NCBI GenBank assembly: GCA_019648995.1
Contig: BLXT01008457.1
Coordinates: 867,365 to 893,997 of the forward strand
Source of the DNA: Plakobranchus ocellatus
Lineage: Eukaryota > Mollusca > Gastropoda > Plakobranchidae
Direction: 5' to 3'
Length of the DNA: 26,633 nt
The notes beneath the pieces were generated by a model. It did no database searches, was not told the origin of the DNA, and was given only the letters and a program-made list of their open reading frames with translations. The position numbers and the translations under genes are program-made. Below, piece after piece: positions 11,101 to 21,205 of this stretch; position 1 is the first letter of the stretch, and every line of letters starts with the position of its first letter.

Positions 11101-14100
11101 ATGCTGATAGTTTTGAATAATTTCAAGAAGTGTCGAGCTTTGGTGAAAAGGATTCCTGTTTAGTTTTATCATCTATAGAAGAAAAAAAATTTTTCTTCAA
11201 TAAAACAGCGCTTTGGAGTCATTTTTTTTTTTTGCTTTTGTTTTTTTTTTTTTTAATGACATATTATGCAGGCCTACTTGCCTTTTATTTATGGTTGCTC
11301 TGATATTTAACTTCTGAACACTTGAAAGTTGCAAATGAAAAACTAATAAATTTGACAATTTTTACGTAAATCTAAATCTTCAGTCCTTTTTAGTACAGTG
11401 TGCCTTAGAAGATTGCCCAGCAATAACAAGGAATCCGCCCATACAACTTCCTTATTACATATTGAATCAAATTGCGGCTTGTGATCTTATCAGTAGGCTT
11501 ACATCCAGAATGTCAGCATGTTCCTATGTTGAGAAGTATAAAAAAAAGACTATGGTGTGTTTTCATAATGACCGCTAGTCCAATGAATACACAACCTTGT
11601 TTAAAAGTAAAACAAAGTCATTATGTAGATCAAATTTTTGATGGGCATTGAAAATTTTTCTAAAATATTCAAATTTTAACTGTATGAAATTAAAAAATAA
11701 AACCCTGTGGTGTTCAATACGCTCCTACGAACAGATAAGATTGAAAAAGCGCCAATATCAAGTTTGCTCTTTGGAACAATAATGCAAAGCCAAACAGCTT
11801 AGCGTTAAATTCTACTTATTCACAATGTTGTTAATAACTTTCTTTCCATATCTGAAGACATTGGTAAGGAAGTGAGGGACTTTGCCGTTGATAACGAGAG
11901 TCTTGCCAAAGTGGAAGACATTGTCTGTGACCTCAGCAATATGGTAAGGACAATTCCTGAACTGTTTCGGTATAGTTAAATGTGTTTCTTTTCATATCAA
12001 GACACACTGTTTTATTACAGTTTATAAAACTACACAGGGCATACTTTGCATGGCAATTTCAAGATTCATCTCCTCACCTTACAAGAACTCCTGTTCTTTC
12101 AATGACCTGCATGTATGTGTATGCTTTTTTTTTTTTCTATTATGATAAAAGAAATGTACGGCTGTGGCTATTTTATCGAAAAAGAAAAAAAGTGCGAGCC
12201 TTTTGTGTGTGCGTATAATTTTTGTTTTTCATTCATCTCTTACATTTACTATTTTAATTTTACTAACAATAATAGATGGTTCATTTATTGAACTCTTCTG
12301 CGCAGTCATTGTCATGCTTATTTTCCAACAACAACTAGTTTTAAAAAATTGATGAATTTTATTGTAATTTATTTCTTCAAACGCTGTGGCCAGATACAAC
12401 ATCACAAACAGTGGTATGAGGAAGAAATGCAGACCAAATTGTTCTATTCTACCAGGAGCAAGGAGATCAAGCACAAACTGGCATACTATAGGTCTCTTAT
12501 ACACAATTTGTATTTTAACGTTACATAAGTATATCCTTTTTGCTTTAATACCATCCAGAATGCGTACATATCTTTCAATTTTTTTTTTAACCATCGTTAA
12601 ATTTGTCTCATCTTCTAAATTCCTTGTTTCTCCAAATTTTTTTCGTTAAAACCCTCGTATTAATGTTGATAGTTTTTGGTTGTGTTTTTACATTGACAAA
12701 AATCTTTACAATTTATTTGTAGCTTCATTGTCAACTGTGTTTCCGCAGAATGTTCTGTATAAGCCACTTGAGGAACTTCAATCTTTGTTAAGTTGGTTTT
12801 TTCCACATCGGCGACGTTAATTGGACTGAATATCTCTAATGTCTTGAAAACTAGGCCTACTTCATAACATTAAATCTCAAGCTTCTCTGCTTGTTGATCT
12901 TCTCCTCCAAAGTTCTCCTCCAGGATATTAAAATAACCGATGCATTCAAAATTATCTTATGCATATCCTATTTTACAGCGTTTAGTTTTCCTTTCTGGAA
13001 ATGATATTTAAACGGATTTATATTTACATGCCGGTACTAATCTTGCTATATATTGTTACATGCCGGTACTAATCTTGCTATATATTATTACATGCATTAG
13101 TTAGCATCTGACAGCCCATAATGCGCGTATGTGAGCGAAAGATGAAGCACTATTTTAATTGCCAAAGCGCTATTATATAAGATATGAGAGCAAATTGAGC
13201 GTCTATCCCACTCTCCCTCTCTCTCTGCCCCTTCCCTCGCAAGGAAAACCATGTTTCTAATTGACTTTGCAGGTCAGTGTTGCGCCGAATGGAGAACAGT
13301 GGGCGGAGCGACGATGTTGACGAGGATGTGGAGGGGCGGAGACTCAGTAGGCGATCTGAGAATATCTTAGTAGATGGGTCCCCTGGCGTGCAGGCTAAAG
13401 AGGTATGTTCTACGAGGCGGCGTCCAAAAAGTATTTGGTATGACTATGAAGGAGCTGTTGCAGGTTGATGAAATTCTGTCAACCTTTAGATGATGTATTT
13501 GTAACACATCATGCAAATTTTCAGGAAAATCCGATTGCAAGAGTCAGTCAGCGCATTCGGTGAAATCATCCACAAAAATCGTTTTTTTTTTCCTTTGCAG
13601 AAGCCTTGATATGGAGTTTGTTGAGTATCGTTATGTTATCAAGTTTTTACACTTGCAAGGAAAATTCCCTGCGGATATTTTTAAGGAAAGAGTTCAAGTT
13701 TATGGAAACAAATCCCTTTGTTGTGTTGTAATACTGTGACATGTTGGATTAGAAAAATCAAATCTGGATTAATGTCGATGATGGATGAAGATCATGGTAG
13801 GCGCCCATCATTATGCAGTAGCTGAAAAGAATAGTTTCTTAGTGATGAAACCGGTTTTACAGGACTAACAGATTACTGTTGCACAGCTCTAAAGTGAGAC
13901 TAGAATCAGTGTACGGTCACATCTTTGAAATTATTCTCCATGACCATCTCAACTTGAGTAAGTGCCTGCACGGTAGGTACCCCACCTTTGGCAAGAGAGC
14001 AAAGGGTTTGAGATAACATACATATTGTGCGAAACTCTCTGTAGAATTCGGTCAAATGAAACACATTCCTTAGCCTCTTAGCCTCCTCAGACTAATTTCT

Positions 14101-16034
14101 GTTTCCTAATCTAGAAAAAAAAATCACCTAAAGATCGCCGTTTCATGACCACGAGGACGCCATTGTAGCTGTTGAAGACTGGTTATGGGGCACATTCGAA
14201 ATCATTTTTTTTTTGTTCAGGAACTTTTTAAGGTCAGAGAGAGATGGCAGGAATGTATTATCTGCAAGATGAGTATGTATTTGGATCAAATANNCCCCCC
14301 CCCCCTTTTTTTTTTTACCCCCTTTACATCATTTGCCACCTTTTTCGTCGTATATTGCATCTCTCTCTCTCTTGTTATATCCATCTATTCATCTATCTAT
14401 CTATTTAATGCTTTATCTCTTTTCGTGCCTGTCTGTCTTTCATTTTTCATTGTTTGTCTGTCCCTCTGTCTGTCTGCTCTTATATCTTTCTATCTATTTC
14501 ATTCTTTATCTCTGTTTGCATCTGGCTGCATCACAAGAAACTGATTAAAAAAAACAAAACAAAAACAAGCATCACATCAAGTAGGTCTACCTGGGATCCA
14601 ACAGAATTGGTGAAGATATGAGTGAAATTGTGGTATATTGTTTTTTGAAGACCTTTATAATAGGCAACATCCCCCCGTTAAGAAATTGATTTTTGTACAA
14701 CTCAAAGCAATTGCATAAAAGATGAAGTTTACAGGATGTCTTCAGTAAAAAAGACACTTTTTAAACAGAGTCATAACAGCCCCCGACAATTTCTTTTATG
14801 TTTTCGAAATAATCACTAAGAATTTATAAGTCCAAGCCTAGTATAATCATAAATGCAGATAGGCGTTCCATTACACCGCAGCTCATAATTAATCTTGACT
14901 TTTTAAGGGACATCGGTGGCTCAGTGGTTAGCGAGTCCGCTCTGAGATCTGCAGGAACCTTCTGTCGCGGCCTGAAAGCCTGAGATCACTTTGTTGTAGA
15001 CTGGCTATGTACAAAAACCAACCAGTTTTGACTTTTTAAAAACTTCCCGGTCAGGTGGAGAACTATCTGTCTCGCCAGTTTGGCATGCGCGTCCTCGCGG
15101 ACTACACCATGCTCAAGCGCCTCAAGGACGAGATTGGTGTGCAGGGATTGGCTTACCTGGTGGAGAAGGTGAGGCTGCAAGGGGAGACTACTCCTGCCGA
15201 CTCTCAGGCGTGCTCCGGCATTACTTCCGCCCCGACTTTTGCCGACTGGGAGGAGCAGAGAGTGGAGCAAGCTCTGAAGGGCATTGCATTTGAGTATAGG
15301 TATGGTAGAACCTGTGTTTGGATTTTTTTTTTTTTTATCAATCCTTTGTTTGTTTCATTTTCGGATAAAATTAATTGTAAATAATATGTTATATAATTCT
15401 AGACTTCCATTATTTTTTTTTCCTACTCCACAAAACGAAACTTCTATTTTAAGCAGAAGTTTCGAGGCACAGAGTTCCATTTGTGTGAAAATTGGAATTG
15501 AATAATATTGTGAGGCTCCTTAAAAATTCTGACACCAGCAATACAGGTCTGCATTCCTCTTTTCTTTTCTTTCCTCTCGTACCAAATTCTTTTCATCTTG
15601 TGTAAATCGCGTTCTCTTTATTCAATCAAAATGTATTAATTGTGTGTGTGCGTTTTATTTTTTGCTGTTTGTAAAACAAGCTGTTTTTATTTTTTAGTTT
15701 TAATCTTGTTTTATGATTTTTACAATACTAAAATCTACAACATCATTTTTTTTTTTTTTTTTTGGTTCTGTAATCTAGAGATAGTGAGGAAAGCAAGCAC
15801 CTACTCCGTCCTGTCAATCAAACGTCAATTAGTGGACCCACCCTCGCTCCTGTCTCTCGCATTTCACCACGTACAAGTCCCCCACAACTTCCTCAGCAAG
15901 CTCCGCCTCTGGCCCCGCCCCTGAACTCTCCGCCCAGCAGCGTTTGTGTGACGTCGCCCAGCAGTCGTGGGTCAAACTCCTCCCTCCGCCGAAAGTCATC
16001 AATGGCACGCCTCAGAAGGCTTTTCAAGCTATGA
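8160..16034 (+). CDS. Unrecognised coiled-coil protein, nine exons, 451 residues in window
   Basis: Exons: 8160-8370, 8672-8797, 9743-9837, 10807-10915, 11858-11943, 12394-12491, 13273-13402, 15055-15299, 15779-16034. All introns are GT-AG, every junction agrees in phase, and the summed 1,356 nt end at TGA 16032-16034. Residues about 35-240 are charged and helical, rich in Glu, Lys and Gln (QEERQKEEEQGLRFKEFKRI; EEEMQTKLFYSTRSKEIKHK), as in coiled coils. Residues 286-330 (VENYLSRQFGMRVLADY...) look folded. The last 84 are Pro/Ser-rich and basic, ending RRKSSMARLRRLFKL, where RRKSS is a possible basophilic kinase site. No signal peptide or membrane segment is seen. The ATG is the first codon after an acceptor and is preceded in frame by TAG. 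It is therefore either the start after a non-coding first exon or an internal Met with coding exons missed upstream. I do not recognise the family and give no function. Confidence 0.85.
9841..10017 (+). mobile_element. tRNA-derived SINE, family 2, directly after a splice donor
   Basis: A tRNA-like head (TGGTGTCGTTGGTATCACG as A-box region; GGTTCAAATAC as B box near 9910) is followed by a body of the mollusc-SINE kind, with GGCATTTCACGCGAAGTTTC and CAGCTCATGGGTCAGTAAAT. The 9-mer TTAGAGGTA occurs at 9832-9840 and again at 10018-10026, which fits a short target-site duplication. The left copy spans the end of exon 3 and its donor. The right boundary is inferred from this repeat. Confidence 0.6.
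13025..13095. repeat. 32-bp tandem duplication in an intron
   Basis: A 32-base unit starting TACATGCCGGTACTAATCTT occurs at 13025-13056 and 13057-13088, differing only in its last two bases, followed by the start of a third copy (TACATGC). It lies in the intron before exon 7 of the coiled-coil gene, and the near identity points to a recent duplication. Confidence 0.9.
13411..14292 (+). mobile_element. Decayed mariner DNA transposon, internally deleted
   Basis: A mariner-like end (TACGAGGCGGCGTCC, then AAAAAGTATTTGGT) starts at 13411 on a TA. From ATG 13611 a transposase N-terminus reads MEFVEYRYVIKFLHLQGKFP and ADIFKERVQVYG, the first helix-turn-helix of mariner. The frame soon breaks (TGA about 13736, with more stops beyond). 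A trace of the linker region follows near 13920 (HDHLN-like). From about 14165 the C-terminal tail is visible (AVEDWLWG, then ELFKVRERWQECI). The catalytic core between them is gone, and the 3' terminal repeat is not seen before the N gap at 14293. It sits inside an intron, only 8 bases past the donor of exon 7. Confidence 0.75.
14293..14316. other. Assembly gap (2 N) followed by C and T homopolymers
   Basis: NN at 14293-14294 is followed by 11 C and then 11 T. This looks like a sequencing or assembly break at a homopolymer, so the distance between exons 7 and 8 is uncertain. Both exons still join in phase. Confidence 0.9.
14361..14515. repeat. Pyrimidine-rich TCTA/TCTG/TC microsatellite
   Basis: Degenerate CT, ATCT and GTCT repeats. 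Open frames across it are low-complexity artefacts. Confidence 0.8.
14907..15027 (+). mobile_element. tRNA-derived SINE, family 3, in the 3' end of an intron
   Basis: The body starts with a tRNA-like head (GGTGGCTCAGTGGTTAGCG, A-box region) and then runs into GAAAGCCTGAGATCA, a 15-base string shared exactly, in reverse complement, with the repeat at 25781-25840. It is flanked by a perfect 12-base direct repeat TTGACTTTTTAA at 14895-14906 and 15028-15039, a textbook target-site duplication. The right copy lies 15 bases from the AG of exon 8 (15053-15054). Confidence 0.8.
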
Positions 16035-16578
16035 GAGGAATGAATGCCTTTAGCAGGTCAAAGTCACCTTTTTGGGCAATATCGCATGAAACTTACACTA
16101 GTGCACTATTCATTGGATTTTAACGATTTTTTTTCATTTTATCTAATTTTATTTTTAATTCTGTTCTTGTCTTTTAACTCCATGGTATCGAGTCCAAAGT
16201 TATGGTTGTGCTTTTAATCTCTGACACACAGCTGTAGATACTTGTATTTGTACATGCATGAACAACTCAAATTATTGTCTCTAAACCCCACAAAAGTTAT
16301 TACGAATGAAACCCTGACACAGAGATTATTTTTAACATTTGGGCTTTTCCGAACAAAGTAGATGCAAACAATTGTGTTCTTTCTTTCAAAACATGCTTTA
16401 AAGTTTTAAATCACTGATTTAAAGTTATGATTTGTGTTGTAGCAACTATTTGAAAACGCAAAGTCCTGCTCTTTATCTGTGTTTACTTTGAATTGATTTC
16501 GGCTGTCGTAGTCTGTTCAAACATGGCCGCCTCCACTCTGCATGATAAAATTATGTTCACTCTTTCCAAGAAAACTGG

Positions 16579-16584
16579 AATAAA
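16579..16584 (+). terminator. Candidate polyadenylation signal of the coiled-coil gene
   Basis: First AATAAA after the stop at 16034, which implies a 3' UTR of roughly 0.55 kb. The intervening sequence contains no other gene. Confidence 0.5.
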
Positions 16585-16699
16585 TTGCTTTAAAAGCATA
16601 TGATGCTGACAATAGGACACCAGTCCTCAAAGAAACTTGATTCCTTCAACACTTAACTGAATTGAAGTTCAGCTTTTTTTTATGAGAGAGGCAACAGTA

Positions 16700-16768
16700 G
16701 AAGTAAGTGTTCGAACCAGGACTTCTGTGCTTATTCAAAGTATCTACCTCTTAATCAAGGAGGAGAAC
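16700..16768 (-). mobile_element. Remnant of a tRNA-derived SINE head
   Basis: On the minus strand an A-box-like TGATTAAGAGG (16757-16747) and a B-box-like GGTTCGAAC (16717-16709) stand 30 bases apart, as in tRNA-type promoters. No intact body could be followed. A decayed tRNA gene is the other option. Confidence 0.45.
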
Positions 16769-17500
16769 TAAATTTGAGTCTCGCAATTTAGAATCAGCAT
16801 CTTATTTTTTCATGATAATACGCGCTTTAAAAAAAAAATTATGATTAAATGTATATGATTATTCCCTTTTCATGTTGTAATAAATAAGACCAGCGACTGT
16901 CAAGTCCATGTAGGCCTAGATGTATTACAATATAGAGTTTAATTATGGGCGACAGTCACAAGATACGTAAAGATGCATGACTTGTGCTGAGATGAAACCA
17001 GGGAGGGGGGCTTTTTCTTTGTGTCTTTTGCCACAAGAAATGTATTACGCAAAATTGATAGAGATGAAAGATGTAAGATAGGTGTGCACATTCATAAGCA
17101 TTACAAAAAGGTGTGCGTTCACTCCAGTGTTTTTCAATATTGTTTTAATTTGTTCTGGCAAATACACCACTAATACAACATTTATTAGTTTTTCCTCAGC
17201 CTTTGTGTCAAGACCTGTTTATATATTGTTTTGTGTGTGTGAAAATTGTCAAAGTGAGGGAAAATGTTCGTTTGTGATTTTCCTTCATAAAGCCAGAGCT
17301 TATGCATAATATTAATATTGAGTGTCTGTAGTTTTATTATTCTAGGCAGCCAAAAGCACTGGGCAATGGTAGTTATGACAAAACACAAAGTTGTTAAAAT
17401 TGTGTGTGTGTGTATATATATAATATATATACATATATTTTAAAAAAACCTCTTTCAACAGTATGGAAATGTCTTTTGACATCTCGCCTCATATATGCGC

Positions 17501-17502
<2 letters not shown>
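16769..17502. other. Intergenic stretch, nothing recognised
   Basis: AT-rich sequence with short (TG)n and (TA)n runs at 17401-17440. No exon, RNA gene or element end could be supported. Confidence 0.5.

Positions 17503-17566
<64 letters not shown>
17503..17566. repeat. (TA)n microsatellite, target of the TIR element
   Basis: About 64 bases of alternating TA. TA repeats resume at 18988 on the other side of the TIR element, so the element interrupts one array. Confidence 0.9.
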
Positions 17567-17569
<3 letters not shown>

Positions 17570-18987
17570 GGGTGCAAGGGGAAAACCAGAGATGTCACAT
17601 TTTTACAATTTTGAGATAACTGTTGGTCCACAATCTTCAAATCACGCTGCATCTTCCTACTACATGGTGCAATAGAAAAACAAGCGCAGTCGCTCACAAT
17701 ATTAGCGAGAAAAAAGCGTGTGCAATAGAAGAACCAGAGATGTCCCACCAAAACAAGTTGAAAACCAGAGATGTCCATTGATAGTCCCCAATTGCTTCCC
17801 TTTAAAAGCAATATGAGACTACACCTGAGCTATCCTCTGAGAACGAAGAGTGACTTTGCTTTTCTTTTTATCACTCATTTATCCAGGACTGGTTTTTCTT
17901 TTTCTATTTCTACAATTTTATTTTTTACATTACAGTGGTTTGTTTATGCTGTTCATATTAAATTAAGTGTTGAGAAAGTATTCAGTGTCTTTTATTACAG
18001 CAAAAATGAATTTTCTCAAGAGGTCCATAAAGTTGGTTTATTTCGTGTGCGATGTGTGTGAATGTATCTAGCATTGCGTATCCTTTAAAAGATTAGAAAA
18101 AAAGAGAAGTATAATTGAGAGTATTATTGTTTTAATGTTGAGTATCGATAAAATGCTAATTTTCCTTTTACAAACATCAACACAACACAAGACTAGTCCC
18201 TACACTGATCTTCATCTTCTTTGGGTGCGGTGGTTAGGTTTACCGTCATGGCCATTTCAGTTTAAGTTCTATTAAGGGACAACGTGAAATTTTTTTAACA
18301 CATTCAGTAGTGTCAGTCAAAGAGTAATAAAAATTGGGGTAAAACAAACAGTGCTAACAAAAGTTTAAAATGATTACCGTGTTTTCATAAAAGTTAAAAT
18401 TATTCAAAATGTCGATCAAAATTATAAAATTATTAAAAAAATAGTCTAATTGAAAAGAAAAACTGTCAGGTATATCAAACAGTCGTAGAAAGTTACAACA
18501 CTGGTGTGAATGGGCTGTATTGGGTTAGTGAAGATATCAGATGAATTTTGTCAAGACAATATTAATCTGAATCTGACTAGGAGGTTAAGTCTCAACCTCT
18601 TGGTCGTAATACTGAAATTTGAAACCCATTATGCACTCACATAGACTCGTGTTTAACATATGAGAGATTCCAGGGGTCAGTGTTCAACAAGAGAATAAAC
18701 CACACGGTTAAAACTAGCAACAATTATCAAAAAACTGAATTGCAAGGGGAAAACAAGAGATGTCCATTTTGACCCTGTCTCAAAAAAAGTTACATAACTC
18801 CTTTGATTGTAACACCAAAATTAATATAAGCATACAGTCAGACCACTGAAAGGACATACTCAAGATAAGTAATAGTTAAATTAACATGAGGACCATAACG
18901 AGTTTTGTAGGAGTCTTCAAAATTGGTTTTTCGCTTTTCTCAAAAGTGTCAAAAAGTGACATCTCTGGTTTTCCCCTTGCACCCTTC
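17567..18987. mobile_element. Non-autonomous DNA transposon with perfect 32-bp terminal inverted repeats, unassigned family
   Basis: Bases 17567-17598 and the reverse complement of 18956-18987 are identical over 32 positions. They start GAAGGGTGCAAGGGG and continue AAAACCAGAGATGTCAC. Both ends abut TATA sequence, so the target-site duplication (TA or TATA) cannot be measured. The 1,421-bp body has no reading frame above 96 residues and no transposase motif, so the element would depend on an enzyme made elsewhere. The terminal motif recurs inside in left-end orientation: at 17731-17745, 17760-17776, a weaker copy near 17667-17690, and a 25-base stretch at 18741-18765 with one mismatch. Such subterminal repeats are usually transposase binding sites. 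I cannot name the superfamily. Confidence 0.85.
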
Positions 18988-20052
18988 ATATATATATATA
19001 TAATACACATATATATTCCTTCTTCCAGCGTCAGGTCTCCCAGTGTGCAAACAGCACATAGGTAACCCAGATATATATATTCTCTGCAACCTTGTACAGA
19101 AAAAATAAAGGCACTCTCTGGTTAAGAATTACTTTAATTGTCATTTTACAAAAGCTTGAATTGTTTAGAAAAGTAGCAAAAAACATAAGAATAAGTGGGC
19201 TACCCAAGTTTTACTAACTGGTTTCTCAACGTTAGGTCATCCTCAAAATCCCATAAAATATATCCAGGAATAAGGCAATCTGTAAAATTACGAGTTAGGT
19301 GACCAGTGCTATTTTCGAAAGGTCAATTTTGTTTTGTTTTTTTTTTTTTCTTTTAATTTTGAAAAATTAATATTTTTCTTATTTTATACTTTTTTTTTGT
19401 AAATGATTTGTTGATACAGTTTCTGCGTTTTTATTATGTTGAACATTTTTACCTGAATTTTTAGATCTCGTAATCAGATTCATACCTAAAATCTGCCTTT
19501 GAGCCCCCTTCGGGTCACCTATTGCGGATTTTTCAAATAAAAAAGACAACCACCAACTTCATCTAACGAAGTATCAACAGCACTTAAGTAAATATTTTCT
19601 TTGTTAAGGCTTACATATTTATTATTGAAACATTGTGCCTGAATTTGGGCTTCATTTGTACAGTAACATGAAAGAAACTGAAGAGTACAGATAGTATGGG
19701 TCATATAAGTAGGCTATGTTAGAAGGCATTATTGTGTTAACAATGTTAGATGGGCGGGGTAGCCAAAATGCCAGGGAAGAGATGGAAAGTGTCATATAGC
19801 AGCAATGGATGTCAGGAAAAATATCACATTGACATTCACTTGTGTTTTGAAACTGATGTGTGGCACCATGAGGTTTTCTGTGGGATCTTGTTCATATTTG
19901 TATCAATGCGTGGCCGAGTCAAATATCCCTCTTTTTCTCTAGTACAATCACTGTGTTCGTTACATACTATATACTTTTTTTTTTTTTTAATTCTATCTAT
20001 TGTAAATCTTCAAGCTGCTTACTGTTCGATAGTTATTATGTATTTGAAGATA
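18988..20052. other. Unassigned stretch between TIR element and mariner
   Basis: Begins with the other half of the (TA)n array, then AT-rich DNA with long T-runs (19335-19349, 19976-19988). A possible 33-nt micro-exon at 19029-19061 is discussed under findings. No other exon of the RPUSD4-type gene was recognised here. Confidence 0.45.
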
Positions 20053-21092
20053 TACGAGGGACGTCCGAAAAGAAACAGGAAAAGGGGCATAATTCTTGAA
20101 CCAATCCATATTTTTTAATTCTGTAAACGGGAAACACCAATGCAACAAATTAACTTTCACGGTGCGCAGTTTCAGCACCATTGATGAACGCACTATTGAA
20201 CACTACTGGTTCCAATATGGCTACCCCCATCAAAGAGTGGTCAAAGCTGGAGGTCAGAGCTGTTGTGCGTTTTTTGTTTTCGAAAGGAACAAAACCTTCT
20301 GAAATTCACAAACAAATAGCAGAAACATATGGTGAGGGTGCTATGTCAAGATCTAGAGTGTATCAATGGTGTACTTGGTTGGGGAGGGCCGAACCAGTTT
20401 AGGTGATGAGCCAAAGTCTGGTCGCCCGAAAACATCGACCAACGAGGAGAACACAACTCGTGTTGACGAACTCATTAGATGTGACAGGAGGATAAAGATA
20501 CGCGAAATTGCTTTGAAACTTGAAATTCCAAAGAGTACAGTTCATGAAATAGTCCATGACACTTTGGGATATCGGAAGGTGTCTGCAAGATGGGTTCCAA
20601 AAATGTTAACAGAGGATCACAAGCTTCAAAGGGTTGAAATTTTGCAACGCCTTCTGCAGCGATGCCAACAAGACAATGGAGATGAGGATACGACGCATAT
20701 TGGTGTAGGGCCTGGTGGAGACTTTCAAGCAAACAATAACCTCTTTGACAATCTGATTATTGGTAATGAAACTTGGGTCCATCTGAATACCCCAGAGACA
20801 AAGCGCGACTCCATGACTTGGAAACATCCATCCTCTCCCGTCACCAAAAAGTTCAAAGTGCAGAGGTCCGCAGCTAAAGTGATGGCTACCGTGTTCTGGG
20901 ATGCGAAAGGTGTGATCCTCTTAGACATTTTGCCACAGGGTCAGTGTATCAATGCTGCCCAATACTGCAGCACTCTTGACCGCCTTAAAGAAGCAATTCG
21001 TCGCAAAAGACCTGGGCTCTTGAGAAGGGGTGTTGTGCTTCAGCATGATAATGCGACCCCTCATTCAGCAAACCTTACACAGCAATGTATGG
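20053..21092 (+). mobile_element. Broken mariner DNA transposon, 3' truncated
   Basis: The left end TACGAGGGACGTCCGAAAAG starts on a TA at 20053. Transposase coding begins at ATG 20217 (MATPIKEWSKLEVRAVVRFL; KPSEIHKQIAETYG, helix-turn-helix). The frame shifts once near 20380, probably by loss of one T. It then continues as GEGRTSLGDEPKSGRPKTS, EIPKSTVHEIVHDTLGY and VSARWVPKML, up to VVLQHDNATPHSANL. The first catalytic Asp of the usual GDETW is Asn (GNETW, codon 20765-20767). The second Asp (HDNA) is kept. The third (usually in YSPDLAP) and the right terminal repeat are missing because coding stops near 21092. An extra stretch before the catalytic core (EDTTHIGVGPGGDFQANN) is longer than usual. 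The element is dead. It is from another lineage than the copy at 13411, judging from termini and protein. Confidence 0.88.
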
Positions 21093-21205
21093 ATTTTTTT
21101 TTCTCCACAACAAAAGAAAGTGTCCTTGTTTTCCCTATTAAATATGAAGTGTTGTGAGCTTTTAGCATTCTACACTGGTCGCTTATTTTGCTGTTTCATG
21201 CACAG

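Noticed and set aside
12750-12820. Possible alternative terminal exon after TTTCCGCAG reading NVLYKPLEELQSLL
   Set aside because: Its phase does not fit the preceding exon (ending 12491), only a skip from 11943, while the exon at 13273 fits perfectly.
16524-16604. Short frame starting MAASTLHDKIMFTL in good initiation context, possible first exon of the RPUSD4-type gene
   Set aside because: Only 26 codons, no good donor before its stop, and no similarity I can defend.
17455-17811. Open frames across the (TA)n tract on both strands
   Set aside because: Tyr-Ile strings from the microsatellite; the rest covers the TIR element termini.
19519-19704. Minus-strand frame with a short stretch faintly like an RNase H strand of a retroelement
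   Set aside because: About 20 residues only, with no neighbouring domains; too weak to call any element.
19750-20118. 122-residue + strand frame before the mariner
   Set aside because: Runs into the mariner end, contains a T-run translation, and shows no motif.
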